From assembly GCA_010909165.1 (NCBI GenBank), contig MU008186.1, positions 186,001 to 250,000 of the forward strand: a stretch of DNA of 64,000 nucleotides, read 5' to 3'. Shown here one piece after another: positions 23,001-35,821 of the stretch; within the stretch, counting starts at the first letter, position 1; every line of letters begins with the position of its first letter. Both the position numbers and the translations under genes were made by a program. This stretch comes from Anthoceros angustus. Its lineage: Eukaryota; Streptophyta; Anthocerotopsida; Anthocerotales; Anthocerotaceae. The notes under the pieces are model-generated. The model was not told where the DNA came from, ran no database searches, and was given only the letters and a program-made list of their open reading frames with translations.

Positions 23001-25158
23001 TGCCACTGCCATCTCTTTCTTTCCCGCTGGAATGTGTTGTGTGTGTAGCGTACCTCGGCAAGATGATTGTGGCGGGCAGCAGGCACGCTCACCAATGGCT
23101 GGCCCAGGCCCAGCCTCAGAATAAACCCTTAATTAAAGAAGCCCGACTCCACCGTCTTTGTGAGTGCACAGGCCACAAGCGGCCACGCATTCCTCGAATC
23201 CCACCTCACCACCTTTACCCTTAACGCATTATGTTATTACCGCCACCCCCATTCTCAGCCCCGGATTACCCTCTCACGGTCTCCTCCAACACAAGCGCAT
23301 AATGCATTCCGTTCTTCCTTCCTTTGTGTGTCCCGGCCGGGCCCACGGAGGTGTCCTCGGACAGCACTCGCTGTTCCCGGACCTACCACACCCTTGACCA
23401 CAATCCCTTCGGCCCCCCGCCGGGTCCTCGGACTTCGGGACCCTGCCGTCCATGAACCACCGGCGTGAGCTTTTGCGTGTACCTAATAATAATATTATTG
23501 AAAAAAAAGGATTCAAATACAAACTACGTGCCGATATTGAGAGTGGATCTTGTATGTGGCATTGTATGGCACTCGTGGTGGATTCCTTGTGCGCCAAGGA
23601 AGGCAAGGGCGGAAGAGAACGGCAACGGGCATGTGACGTATGGTACTGGCGAACTACCCACCCAAGTCGGAAGAGGAAGAGGAAGAGGAAGACGGAGATA
23701 AGGAGGGGAATAGGAGACGAGAATTGGAGTTGAAGTCCGGTCCGACTCCAAACATGGAAGAAGAAGAGAGCTTCTACTGCCGCTGGTGCTGTTGCAGGAT
23801 TGCAGGTGGCATTTCAGGCGAATTGGCCGACTTCCCTGACTGCCATTTGGACCAATCGGGGATGCCGCCCAGGCCCGGCTTCTGCCTCGGCCTCGGCCTC
23901 GGCCCTGGCCCTGGCCGCTGGCTGGCTCTGATATTTGCGCTGCAGCTGCAGCTCTGCAGCTCTGCAGCGTGCACTGTTGCTCGCTCGCCACTGGCAGTGA
24001 GACTCGTGAGTTTTTTCTTGGCTGGAATATGCCTGTACGTCCCGGGACCCCGGGGCCCGGGCCCCGGGCCCGGCCCCGGCCCCGGCCCCGGCCCCCACTG
24101 CGAACCAACAACGGACACTCCCTCCCTCCCTCCTTTGCCCTTTGCCCTGTGCCCTTGGCCTTTACTTTGCCACCACCTCTTTTATATAATGCGCGCTCTG
24201 GAGACTTGGCTACCTCTGCTACAACTGCTGCCGCTTTGCTGCTACAATGCCCTCGTCATCGCTGGTGCGTAGCATAGGATCCCCTCGCTTTATTATCACT
24301 TGTTTGCTGTACCCTCCTGGCCTTGGCTGGCTTGCATAGGTTGTCACCCCGGTTTGCATCGGATGCACCCACACAATAGTACACCAGGAGTAAAGAAAGG
24401 GCTTAAGTGCACGCATTGTATTAAGGGTATGACTCCAAATCGTGTCACAAGTAATAATCCCTTGTGTAGTTGCAGGCAGGTCATTGGGTAGTCTTCCAAC
24501 GATGTTCCAACCACTTCCCCCAAATTGATCTCCTTTCAAAGTTCTCACTCCAAGGCACCTCCCTCTCTCAAGGGTTTTCAAGGGTAACAACATACATACT
24601 AAAAGAGATGTTGTGTCGCACGGTCTCACAAATGGACTTGCCTCTTGTGGGCAGGGATTGATATGGACGTGCCTCTAGAACAGACGCCCTTCTGATGAGC
24701 GGGAACCGATCTCGGTAGGGAAGCAGACGCCCCTTCGATGATCCGGACGTACCTTTGTCCAGAGCGGACAGAGTCAGACGGGCTAATTGTATATCAGATA
24801 ATGAAGGATAGGGAAACATCGGTTGAGACAACCCAAGTTCCTACATGGAAAAAATGACTTGCAGAAAGCTGAAGTAAGTTCCACAATCACAGGACATGAA
24901 GTTGCGTCCTAAAACCACCCACCGTACTTAAGATATTCAATAGTAAAAATTGAAGGGAGTATGTACCTCCATGTGATCCAAGTACACCTAGAAATACCTA
25001 CCGCACCTAATATGTCCGGAGCGTGTAGCTGGACACTAGCAGTACTACATACTTTCGGGAAGTGAAAAACAGCTTGGCTACAAAGAATAGTACGTTCCTG
25101 TTGGACTGTGCTCCATCGTGTGGAAGTGATTGATTGCCCAAGAGTTGTATGGCCCTCA
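23001..25158. other. low-complexity and repeat-like region, no supported gene
   Basis: Features are an aagagg run at 23670-23700, a cggccctgg-type G/C run near 23885-23930 and a ccccgg run at 24050-24097. The overlapping ORFs at 23524-24272 on both strands follow this composition. The region 24290-25150 has more mixed composition and could be part of an unidentified retroelement or LTR, but I found no protein motif. Confidence 0.5.
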
Positions 25159-26455
25159 CTCTTCTCTTCTTCTTTCCACCTTCTTTTCTTCCTCGTATTA
25201 CTCACATATGTACTTACAAAGGATGTGATTCACGTAAGGGAAAACAGAGATGCCAATTTTTGCAAAGAGTATACTTACTTACCGGTCGAAGAAGATGGGA
25301 GTGAGAAAGTATTGAACACTTGGAAACTATAAACATTAGAATATCATGTTGATGGTCTTGCACTCAAGAACTCAATTGGTCCACATAGTGGGACAACAAT
25401 ATCACCTTCGGTGGGTGATGGAGTATAATCTTGCTTTCGTTTTCGTACCAGTATATTTTTTTAATTAGGCGTATTGTTTGCGAAGATTAAGGAGGCAAAA
25501 CGCGTGTTCCATCCAAAGCGTGTATGTACTACCTAACGAGGTGGATGGAGCACACTAGTTTGGCAGCAAGGCAAACGATGGAGGTGGCGACGACCAGACG
25601 ACCAGGCCATCGCTTTCTCCATGAAAAGCATAGAAAAATGGCAGGTGCGTAAGGTGGGGAAAGGGGGTGGTACTCGGAGGGCGAATGAGAGGCGGACACC
25701 AGCCCCAGCGGCCGCGCGGGGCAGACTGTGCAGTGTGTGGGCGACGTTGCCTTGGAAAGGCTTTGGGGCCTGCCACGCTCCCTTGGCTTCTTCCCTTCCC
25801 TTCCCTTTCCTTTCCTTTTTCCTTTCCCATTGCCTTCCCTTCCTTCCCTTCCCTTCCCTTCCCTTCCCTTTCCCTTCCTTTCCTTCCCTTCACCTTTCCC
25901 TTCCCCGCTTAAACACGGGCGAGCGGTCCTCGGGATTTGCGATTTGCGAGCCCCTCGCCTCCCCGCTAACCTCCCTCCTACAAGCCAACAAGCGTCCGGC
26001 CAGCAAGCATCACAAGTTGGCACACGGACGGGACCCCGTTCCCACCGCGCCCACGCCCCGCCTCGCTCAATCATTGCGGGACTGGTGGTGCTGCGACGCG
26101 CGGCGCCCGGAACCGCGCGCTCCGCCGTGCGGTTTGCCCGACCGCGCGGCGGTTTCCGCGCGGTTCCCCGCACGCTCCAGTCCCCTGCCCTTGCCAAGGG
26201 CAATGCGCGCTGGCCCAGGACGCGTCCAGCTGCGGCCAACTCCGGCCCATGTGCCAAGCTTCTCGCCCATTGATTGCCCCGCGGTACGGCGACGACGGCG
26301 GACGCCCCGACAAGCGGTACGTGGCCAACTGTGCGGCAGGCTCCAATGCCTTGCCGCCTACTCCGCGGTCGCAGTTAAGGCCTGTACTGCGCGGTCGTGA
26401 AGCCTGTGTGTGGCTATGGCGATGCCCTTGCCAAGGGCGTGCCCTTGCCAGGGTT
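25159..26455. repeat. 1.3-kb tandem duplication, copy 1
   Basis: The unit starts with ctcttctcttcttctttcca and ends near gcgtgcccttgccagg. It includes a pyrimidine (CTTCCC)n tract at about 25790-25915 and a G/C-rich half with cccttgccaaggg palindromes. The adjacent copy follows at 26456-27750 in the same orientation. ORFs within it follow the low-complexity composition and I do not call them. Confidence 0.9.
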
Positions 26456-27750
26456 TTCTTCTCTTCTTCTTTCCACCTTCTTTTCTTCCTCGTATTACTC
26501 ACATATGTACTTACAAAGGATGTGATTCACGTAAGGAAAACAGAGATGCCAATTTTGCAAAGAGTATACTTACTTACCGGTCGAAGAAGATGGGAGTGAG
26601 AAAGTATTGAACACTTGGAAACTATAAACATTAGAATATCATGTTGATGGTCTTGCACTCAAGAACTCAATTGGTCCACATAGTGGGACAACAATATCAC
26701 CTTCGGTGGGTGATGGAGTATAATCTTGCTTTCGTTTTCGTACCAGTATATTTTTTAATTAGGCGTATTGTTTGCGAAGATTAAGGAGGCAAAACGCGTG
26801 TTCCATCAAAGCGTGTATGTACTACCTAACGAGGTGGATGGAGCACACTAGTTTGGCAGCAAGGCAAACGATGGAGGTGGCGACGACCAGACGACCAGGC
26901 CATCGCTTTCTCCATGAAAAGCATAGAAAAATGGCAGGTGCGTAAGGTGGGGAAAGGGGTGGTACTCGGAGGGCGAATGAGGCGGACACCAGCCCCAGCG
27001 GCCGCGCGGGGCAGACTGTGCAGTGTGTGGGCGACGTTGCCTTGGAAAGGCTTTGGGGCCTGCCACGCTCCCTTGGCTTCTTCCCTTCCCTTCCCTTTCC
27101 TTTCCTTTTTCCTTTCCCATTGCCTTCCCCTTTCCCTTCCCCTTCCCCTTCCCCTTCCCCTTCCCCTTTCCCTTTCCCTTTCCCTTTCCCTTCCCCTTCA
27201 CCTTTCCCTTCCCCGCTTAAACACGGGCGAGCGGTCCTCGGGATTTGCGATTTGCGAGCCCCTCGCCTCCCGCTAACCTCCCTCCTACAAGCCAACAAGC
27301 GTCCGGCCAGCAAGCATCACAAGTTGGCACACGGACGGGACCCCGTTCCCACCGCGCCCACGCCCCGCCTCGCTCAATCATTGCGGGACTGGTGGTGCCG
27401 ACGCGCGGCGCCGGAACCGCGCGCTCCGCCGTGCGGTTTGCCCGACCGCGCGGCGGTTTCCGCGCGGTTCCCCACGCTCAGTCCCCTGCCCTTGCCAAGG
27501 GCAATGCGCGCTGGCCCAGGACGCGTCCAGCTGCGGCCAACTCCGGCCCATGTGCCAGCTTCTCGCCCATTGATTGCCCGCGGTACGGCGACGACGGCGG
27601 ACGCCCCGACAAGCGGTACGTGGCCAACTGTGCGGCAGGCTCAATGCCTTGCCCACCCGCGGTCGCAGTTAAGGCCTGTACTGCGCGGTCGTGAAGCCTG
27701 TGTGTGGCTATGGCGATGCCCTTGCCAAGGGCGTGCCCTTGCCAGGGGTT
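26456..27750. repeat. 1.3-kb tandem duplication, copy 2
   Basis: Head-to-tail copy of 25159-26455. By eye the differences are almost all 1-4 nt length changes in homopolymers or short repeats, such as a shorter T run near 26555 and near 26752 and a shorter G run near 26957. The pyrimidine tract at about 27085-27215 has changed its repeat unit from cttccc-like to ccccttcc-like. Confidence 0.9.
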
Positions 27751-28145
27751 TTCTTCTTCTTCTTCTTCTTCTTCGTCTTCACTTTGTCGTCTTCAACACA
27801 CCACTGCGGCACACAGCGCAAGCAAGAGCGGCACACGGCGACGACGGAGGAAGCAGGCAGGCAGGCAGGCAGAAGAGAGAGCGCACAGCACAGCGCAGCG
27901 CGGCGCAGCACAGCATAGCACACCGCAGCCAGCAGCCAGGCGGCTCTCTCCACACAGAAACAGAGCAGAGCAGAGAGCAGAGCGCACACTCACACAACAG
28001 CAGCAGCAGCAGCAGCAGCAGCACAGCAAAGCAGCACCAGCACCAGCACCAGCACCAGCACCAGCACCGGCAGCAGCAGCAGCAGCAGCAGCATCGGCTG
28101 GAGGAGGAGGCTCTCTCTCTCTCTCTCACTCTCTCTCTCTAGAGC
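27751..28145. repeat. microsatellite cluster upstream of the CCCH gene
   Basis: Consecutive runs are visible: (TTC)n at 27752-27775, (GCAG)n near 27858-27870, (CAG)n at about 27996-28022, (CACCAG)n at about 28034-28068, (CAG)n again to about 28091, and (CT)n at about 28110-28140. CT-rich runs are common in plant promoters and 5' leaders, and this cluster lies about 490 bp before the start codon of the CCCH gene. Confidence 0.85.
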
Positions 28146-28627
28146 TCTCTCACCGTCCTGGCCTGGCCTGGCCTGCTCCGCTCCAGCCTCTGCTGTTCCT
28201 CCTGCTGTAGCGGCAGCGGCAGCGCCGTGACCAGCTTCCTCGGCTGCGAGAGCGGAGCGGGAGGAGCAAGGCAGCTGCTGTTCCTCTCTCTTTCCGTTCC
28301 TCCTTTGCTTCCTCCCTTCCTTCCCCTAGCCCAAGCGTGCCCCGGGCCGGGGCCAGGCCAGCTTCTCCGATCTCTTTCGGTGGCGGATCTGTGGCGGATC
28401 AGGGAGTAGGAATTGGGAGCAGCGATAGCGTCCAAATTGGGGTCGCTCCAAATTTGCCTCCGACTGCGGCTGCCGATGTCACAATTGCGTGCCGGGGAGG
28501 TGGAGGTTGAATCTGCCTAGGAGGAAGCGAGGGAGGCATTCCGGGAGCTGAAATTGTGCGTGCATTTCACGCCAGGAAGGAAGGAAGCTGGCAATTCCTG
28601 GAGCACGCAGCGACGCGGGCATGATTG

Positions 28628-31600
28628 ATGGAATATTATGCTCCAGCGCAAGGGACCTCCTCCTACGCGGGCCTTGACGCCTCCGTTGGTGACCCCGGGG
28701 CAGGTCCCTCGCTTCCGCACGAGGCCTGGGGTCTTAAACATGTTGCGCCTTCTCCTGCTGGCCCCAACGCAGACCCTGGCATTGACGGTGAGTCGTGTGT
28801 TTGCGTGCCTGACACTCCTTCTTCTCTTGCCTTCTTCTCTTCTTCTTCTTCTTCTTCTTCTGCCTGCTTCTTCCTTCGTCCTTCCTCCTGCTTCCTCTTG
28901 TTCATCCTCTTCTCCCGCTTCGTACCCTGCCTTGCAGCCTTGCCCGGGCCCCAGGCCCCGCCCTCCCCGGCTGCTGCCGCTGCTCACATGTCTCCTCAGG
29001 CTGCGCGAGGAAGTAGGCTGAGGTTGCAGGAATTCAAGTCCCCGCGTCCAATTTGATGGCTTCCCTGGCCTGGCCGGATCTGGTGTCCGCCCTCATTAGT
29101 TTGAGCCCCGGCCGGGGTCTAGGTCGTGCACCACTGCAGGCAGGCAAGTGCAGAATCAGCTTGATCTGCTCGCCTCTCCGCGGCTCGACCTCGCTCGTCA
29201 ATTCCTGTGCAAATTGCGACATGGTCAGTCGTGGAGCAGTGCAGGACAAGATCTCGGGGGGGCTGGGATAGGTGATTGCCGCGTGCGGGTCCGGTGGCGG
29301 GGTGCTTGTCAGATCGTTGCTTTTCGATGCTTCCTGATGGATGATTCCCGCATTGGAATTGAACGTGGAAAGCGATCCACCCGCATTTCCAGCTTCCCCG
29401 CCATCCTGTGGCACAGCACGGATCGTCCATCTGCTTTCATGTGAAAGGGCTTCGGTTTGGATCGATTCGGAATGGTTGTTCGTACAGGGCATGCCTTGGC
29501 ACAAGAAATGGGGTGCAGTGCTGTTGGCCAACAGCAGGATTCCAGCTACTTTTAAGGAGGTTGTTCGTATGCAACATGGCCTCCTCCATCAGGGAGCCGT
29601 CACCTGAGAAATCACCTTCGGCTTCTGAGTCATCTGCTCCTCCCCGTCTTGAGTCCCACGGGGCTCAAGGGTTGCTTTCCCATGCAGGTCATCTTGTCAC
29701 TCACAATGCAAGCCAGGTTGTTGTGGATTTTTCCACAAGGGTTGCCCGCATTTGCTTGGATTGTGCTGGCGTTGTAGATGTGAAGCTTGAATGCAGTTCC
29801 ATCACAAACTGCTGTTTGTCTAATGGCTAACTGGATCGGCATCTTGAATGGATGCCTTAACCAAAGCTGACATTGCCTGCTCTTCAAGAAGACTCATTCT
29901 TCGCTTAGGATTCAGGCCTGAGACGCAGAATTGCTCAGACTGAAGCTCGTTGCACTTTCAGATCTGGCCCATCCGGAAGTTGAGTGAGCACTTATCGTCT
30001 CTGCTGTGGTATTCTTCATGCAGACATGTGGCAGATGACTCCCGACGGCATGGATGGAGCCCCCGGTCTTTATCCCGAAAGACCTGGAGAGCAAGACTGC
30101 GCCTTCTACATGCGTACTGGCCTCTGCGGGTTTGGCATGAGCTGTCGCTTCAACCATCCTCCGAACCGCAAGCTGGTAAGGGTTGTGGGCTTTGTTTCCT
30201 CTTGCTATCTAGCACACTAGCATGGCCAATCTCTCAATGGAGGCACTCCATCTGAGCTGTGCTTGCTGCTTTCTTCATTCAGGCTGCAGCTGTTGCAAGA
30301 GGCAAAGGGGAGTATCCTGAGAGACCCGGGCAGCAAGAGTGCCAGGTACGGATTTCTCTGGCTCTTCTTAAACCCTAGGAGTAGGCACCCCATGGATGAA
30401 CCTAAACTCCTCAATTGGGCACCAATCTATATTTGGTGAGTCCACTAACAGTGCACTCCAGCCTTTTGAAAACATCAGCAGCATAGGTGCTTTCTCATGT
30501 ACGGACTAGCTTTGCCAAAACAAAACGTACCAGCCTTTCGTGAACAACCTGATTGACAATGTTTAGGCAAGGAAAGTCATTGGCCCAATGACGTATCTAA
30601 AGTGGATTCTGCTTGCGTAGATTCTTAGTGAAACTTTGGACGAATATGGAGGGGATGCCTACTAACCTTTCTCTGCCCGGCCCGTAACCTGCAGTACTAT
30701 CTGAAAACAGGAAACTGTAAATTTGGGGCAACGTGCAAGTACCATCACCCGAGAGACAAAGCAGGATCAACTGGGAGAGTACAATTGAATGTGTTGGGTC
30801 TACCTCTCCGCCCGGTCAGTGATGCCTACGAATGTGGATGTCAGGAGCTAGCTGATGGCAACTCATGTTTTGCTCTTGACTTTTGTCTGCACCGCTGATA
30901 ACCGGGACTCCTCTCTATTAAATGCGTCCTCATTCAACACATTCCTTGTTGCAGAATGAGAAGGAGTGTCCATACTACATGCGGACCAGCTCGTGCAAAT
31001 ACAGTGTCACCTGCAAGTTTCATCACCCACAGCCAGCAATGCTGAGCCCAACTACTATTTATCCAGGGGGGCCATCAGCACCTGCACCGGCCCACTACCA
31101 AGGAGGGCTTCCTTCGTGGCCAGGACTTGCAAGAGCACCTTATCTGACTCCTCGTCTGCAGTCCAGCTACACATCTGTCCTATTGCCGTCTCCACAAACC
31201 CTCGTCTCAGTGCCAACGTGGAGTACGTACCAAGTAAGGATCTTACTCTGATGACCCTGCAATCAAGAAGCCACTGTCATCTCCGGAAGTGTAGGTTATG
31301 CAACCTCCTCCGAAACCCATGAATGTAATTCCCTGTGTGAGGCTGCTAAAGTCAAAAGCTAGCTTGCTTGCGTTCCTTTCCTGACCTCCCATCCCCACTC
31401 CACCCATGTGCAGCCTCGTCCCAAATCCTGAATGTTATTCCCTATGTAAGGCTGCTAGTGCCTGAAGCTTGCCTGCGTCCCTTTCCTGTCCTTCCTTCCC
31501 AGCTGCACCCACCCGTCGATGTCCGATGCTAAATGTCCAGTCGAGCGCTGACGGCAGGCTGAGGTCTGAGAGGATAATTAAGTAGGTGGGCAGCGCTGAA

Positions 31601-32491
31601 TTAGATGCGTCTCTGAGGGGTTTTACGTTGATATGCCTGCCCTAAACCTAGACCTAATCATGGTAAGTTAGCTACGGACTAATATGACGCATGCACGTGC
31701 ACAGGGGCCACTCCAATCTCCAGATGCCCAACATGCTTTAGGAACAAGCTATGTTTATGGACCGGCTCCCCAAGCTGATCAGATCGGAGTACATGGCACC
31801 TTCTCACCGTACATTCAGACCTCTGCAGCCATGGGCCTGGCTGCTTTGCAACCGCAAGGTCTTGGGGTGCCAAAAGACACGAATTTTCCGGAAAGGCCCG
31901 GGCAACAAGAGTGTCAATATTATATGAAAACAGGTGACTGCAAATTCGGCATAACTTGCCGTTTCCATCATCCGAAAGATCGGGCCACACCCTCTCCGAC
32001 CTGCACATTGAGTCCCATGGGTTTACCTCTTCGGCCGGTGAGCCCAATTCAACCCAGCTTCCGAAACTGTTGCTGTCCTGCCTTGACTATGGTTGTCAGG
32101 GTTTGCTGATACTGAAACCTGCCACTGTGTTGTGTAGGGAGCTCAACCGTGTACTTTCTACATCAAGTATTGCATCTGCAAGTACGGGCCAACTTGCAAG
32201 TATGATCATCCTCTGAGTCCTCTAAGTTATAGCCCATCGGCATCGTCTCTTGCAGATGTGGCCGTGGCTCCTTATCCAATGGGCTCATCCTCGACAGCAC
32301 TTGCCCCCTCATCTTCTTCAACTGATCCTCATGTCCATGACTCAACGCTGTTTGTCATGAGCTCCTCCAAGGACTCTGTATCAGAGGCGTCGTCAAGTCA
32401 AAACAGAGAGACCTCCAGTGTCGTCATCTCGCCATCCCAGCCAGTGCAGCCACAATCTGCCAGTCAGGCGGACAGCTTGAGTGCGAGTTGA
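28628..32491 (+). CDS. five-finger CCCH zinc finger protein, ZFN-like
   Basis: Seven exons join in frame on GT-AG borders: 28628-28787, 30024-30175, 30283-30345, 30695-30814, 30955-31233, 31705-32037, 32138-32491. They encode 486 residues. There are five C-x8-C-x5-C-x3-H fingers: [20 protein letters not shown], the split finger [48 protein letters not shown] and [16 protein letters not shown]. Three of them are preceded by YPERPG or FPERPG and GQ/EQ. Two fingers near the N-terminus, one central and two towards the C-terminus fit the plant ZFN/C3H58 group of RNA- or DNA-binding nuclear proteins. The tail after finger five is rich in Ser and Gln, which is usual. The start ATG is the first in frame in exon 1. 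Finger-containing exons end on codon boundaries. The exact target is unknown. Confidence 0.93.
31320..31520. repeat. about 110-bp imperfect direct repeat in intron 5 of the CCCH gene
   Basis: The phrase gaatgt(a/t)attccctgtgt, aggctgcta, then gcgtccctttcctg occurs at about 31321-31385 and again at about 31430-31490. Confidence 0.6.
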
Positions 32492-33449
32492 AGGCCACAC
32501 CAAGACTTGCCCAAATTGCATGGGATTCGATGTCACAGGGACCCATTGATTTATGTTCGGCACACTGTTTCCTTTTCCAAGGTGGCGTCTAATAACTGGG
32601 AGCCAGAAAGCTGGATGTATCAGATTCTTGGACAGCATCGTAGGTTAATCCTGCCACATATATCGCTACTTTGGGGATCATGTTAGCCGAGCCTGTTCAA
32701 GAGGGGGCACACTGTTGCATTCTTTCGTCTCTCTTGCTTTTCTGCCTCTCTTCTCATCCCTGCTGCTCCCCTTGACCTGGCCAATTTATGATTCTTATTT
32801 GAACTTTTGCCCGCAATTCTTGTTAGATACTTGAACTGCAAAGAGGATTGTCCTCAAAACATTGGTTACCTTTGGCAATGGACCGAAAATAAAGGTCCGA
32901 AAATAACACTGTTACCCCGCCGGCCGACGACGGGCCAACCTGAGACTTGTTGCCCACGTCGAAAGTGGTGAAACGGTTTTGACATCACCACAGAGTCTTG
33001 GTTATCAGGAACCTTGTCTCCGCTGTGGGTCCTGAGCGTGGGTGCCGTACTTAGGCTATCTCCGCTTCTGGAAACCGAAGCCGTTGGTAAGGTGAATTTG
33101 GCAATTATGCACCTACTGTACCTGTGTGATGCGGTACAAAGTACACAACCACACGAACAGGACTGAGAGGGAAGGACCAACTCCTGAAGGCAAGGCCCTG
33201 AGCGTGGAGGCTCTTGTGACGAGCATCACGTGTGCACATCCCACATAAAGTAGCTACCGCTGCTTTCACCTACTGTGGATCCAGTCTTGACAGCTAGCAA
33301 CGCGTCCGGAGGCCTGCAGAATTGCCCCATGTATTTAATTGAAGCGATCCAGAATTCCCCAGTCCTTCCAGGTGCCTAGGTAGAAAGGTGGTGGAAGAAT
33401 CTAAAGTCTGTTCCGGAATGCTTGACAGTTCTAGAATACGGTCCAGGAT
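32492..33449. other. intergenic between convergent CCCH and APE1L-like genes
   Basis: The CCCH gene ends on the left and the APE1L-like gene ends on the right, so this holds both 3' ends. I see no other gene. A short minus-strand ORF at 33180-32866 has no recognisable features. Confidence 0.6.
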
Positions 33450-35402
33450 TCAAGGCTTGGCCGTCACCGCTGCAACAGCAAGCTTCATGGTTATTGGGCA
33501 ATGGTCGCTCCCATAAAAGCCTGCACACAGCAACCTGGTACGTTGGAACAAACACAAGGGTTTACAATAATGATGGCGCGCATTGTAGCAGTGCTTGCAC
33601 ATCCACGAAAACATTATGTCACGCTTCTGCGCCATACAAAGTAAGATCGCCTACCCTCTTGCTCAATTCCATGACCCAAAATCTCGCTGCTCATGAGTTG
33701 GCCGACCAAGCTCTCTGATATGAGGAAGTAGTCTATCCTCATCCGTTTTCCCCGATATCTGGGCATTTACAGCCGTTAACCTCCCTCGCAGGAACAAACG
33801 ACGCAAACCCATTGCACCTGATCATTGCGCAGATGAGGAACAGATAAGGTACTTACTTTCCTGCTGGATTCCCTGACCAGGTGAAGCATCCGTCTTCTTG
33901 TTCTTCTTTGTGCAACCACCTGTAAGTATCCACCAACTTTCCCCTGCAAACATATGGATGTGAAGCGATCCGACACAACACACGGAGTTGGCATCCGCCT
34001 CACGTAAGACAAAACAACCATCTCACACTCACTGTGTCAGCATTGCAGAAAACCGTTTTCTTTCTCCTACTGTGAACCCAGGCTGCCCGCAATCCTGCAG
34101 TCACGAAAGAAGACAGTTTCAGGCTTTTGCAAACAGATCGATTGAAGCATCCAATCAGATGCCTGAGACTATGTAGCAGTCTTACGTCAGCATTAGGTGG
34201 AACATAACCAGCAAGCTTGGCATTCCTGAAAAACTCCGGGTGGCTCACATCCTCATCCTTGTGACTGCAGACGTTGTCAGGTAATATGTCCAGAACATGA
34301 GTGCTTCAGGCTACCCTTTTCCACCAATCCAGTATTCAAATGCTGCTGTTGATTACTCATCCCGTCCACAATCCTTCCACGGCAAGACTCAAGGCCGTGA
34401 CGCAGTTAAAGAGAACAAACCTGACGTTCAAATCCCCACACCAAATCAGTGGCTTTTTCGAGGGGCGTGAGACAAAGTCTAGCATTCTGCTGTCCCATTT
34501 CCTTCTCCTCGGAAATGCAGACTCTTCTTCCTTCCAGCCATTGTTGGGCACGTACGTGTTCAAAAAACGGAACGACTCAAATTCAGCTAGGATCACTCTG
34601 CCATCAGGGTCGTGTTTGCCTGCACATACTTGCACAAAGCTGTGTCAAAATTTCCACCATGCGACCTGGTGTCCACAACAACCCACATCACCTTGATGAC
34701 ATTAGACACTTGCCATTGGAAGTAACTGCCTAGATTTAAGACCTGCAGGGTTCTCCTCATCCAGTGAGAATCTCACAGAGAGTGGCTTCCATAAACGCTT
34801 GACGAAGAGCGCCGTCCCTCCGTATTTACTCTTCGACAGGGACCACCAAACCTTGTAATTTGCCAACGGCAAGACCGAAAGAGCCCGCATAATTGCCTGT
34901 AAGACACACCAATCAGGTCGCAAAGTCATTCAAGCATATGTCTTCTAAGAGTCTCGGCTAGACTGCCCCAGCCTAGCAAAATTACACTTTCTTCACACAC
35001 CTGCTTATCCTCTCGGGCGGCAGTCGTGTCATCCTTCAGCTCTCCCTGATTCTTGGTTTCGCCCTTCCTTCCAGCAGCTGGCATGCGCACTTCCTGCACA
35101 ATGGGACATCAGTAATTAGCCACCAACACACGCCCCTTCAACATAACCGTCCACAGTGCCTGGCAGCGGCGCACCTGAATGGCGATGACGTCCGGGTCAA
35201 GCCTCTGCAGAAGCTCTGTCAGCTCCTCAGCATTCTTCTTGAAACGCAAAAGCAGACTGTTTGCGTTCCATGAGAAAAAGGTTGCTGGCTCCTTCTTGTC
35301 CACCAAAGCTGAAACATCAGGTTTCTGGCCTTCGTCATCTTTCCCAGAAGCTTGTCTTTTGGACGACCCATCCCGCTCCATTGCTTGGAAAAACCGCTTC
35401 AT
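33450..35402 (-). CDS. APE1L: exonuclease III-type AP endonuclease, APE1L-like
   Basis: Nine exons join in frame on GT-AG borders: 35402-35175, 35093-35001, 34896-34743, 34619-34421, 34264-34186, 34094-34033, 33943-33857, 33758-33655, 33520-33450. They encode 358 residues. The product would cut DNA at abasic sites or trim damaged 3' ends in base excision repair. Visible family motifs in order are FFSWNANSLLLR (metal-binding Asn), DPDVIAIQEVRMPA (catalytic Glu), SKYGGTALFVK, FRFLNTYVPNNGW (Tyr), WCGDLNVSH (Asp/Asn), RGKRMRIDYFL and GSDHCPI (catalytic His). N-terminal MKRFF and the GYVPPN segment match Arabidopsis APE1L as I remember it. The start is the first ATG before KRFF. It is divergent from the uL24c gene, with 419 bp between start codons. 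No breaks were seen. Confidence 0.95.
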
Positions 35403-35821
35403 CTCCAATTATAAGGCGAATTGCTTCCTAATCCCACCCACCAATCCCAATTTCTCACTGGTATTTGAACATCTTGCACGCCTTGCTGAAGGTGGCTCTG
35501 CATGTGAGCTCTATCTCCCGCATTTACACGCCACGAGCAGCACAACAGAGCTATGGTTCTCCTTCCAATCATGGATATATTCCTGAGAACGCCCACATGC
35601 ATAAGAGCAGTCACGGATTGTCCCGTTCCGTGCGGAAATTTACTGGGGCTTCAGATACATGCTGGATGCCGTGACACTGAATTTGTGATAAAATAGAGGC
35701 TCGTCCATTTCATCCCTTTCCGTTACGTCATGTAAAACCCTAGACCCTTGCCACCCATTTCCTTTCATTATCCTTTCTGCGTTTTGACTGCCATTCCGCG
35801 GCCAAGGAACAGGAGGACGCG
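35403..35821. promoter_or_regulatory. shared divergent promoter region, APE1L-like and uL24c
   Basis: Only 419 bp separate the two start codons on opposite strands, so both promoters and 5' leaders must lie here. I did not find a clear TATA box placed for either gene. The sequence tgataaaatagaggc near 35687 is the closest AT-rich candidate for the plus-strand gene. Confidence 0.6.

Noticed and set aside
23524-24277. Overlapping ORFs up to 210 codons on both strands
   Set aside because: Translation is Gly-Pro and Arg runs from G/C-rich low complexity; no motif and no splice partner.
25529-28210. ORFs of 160-374 codons, including 27018-28142
   Set aside because: They arise from pyrimidine tracts and CAG/CT microsatellites (Phe-Pro, Lys-Gly, Gln runs) in a tandem duplication.
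28517-28987. 156-codon minus-strand ORF rich in Arg/Glu
   Set aside because: It is antisense to exon 1 and a TTC-rich intron start of the CCCH gene.
34426-34440. gttcaaatcc, like a tRNA B box
   Set aside because: It lies at an exon border of the APE1L-like gene (encoding GDLN on the other strand) and no A box or cloverleaf fits.
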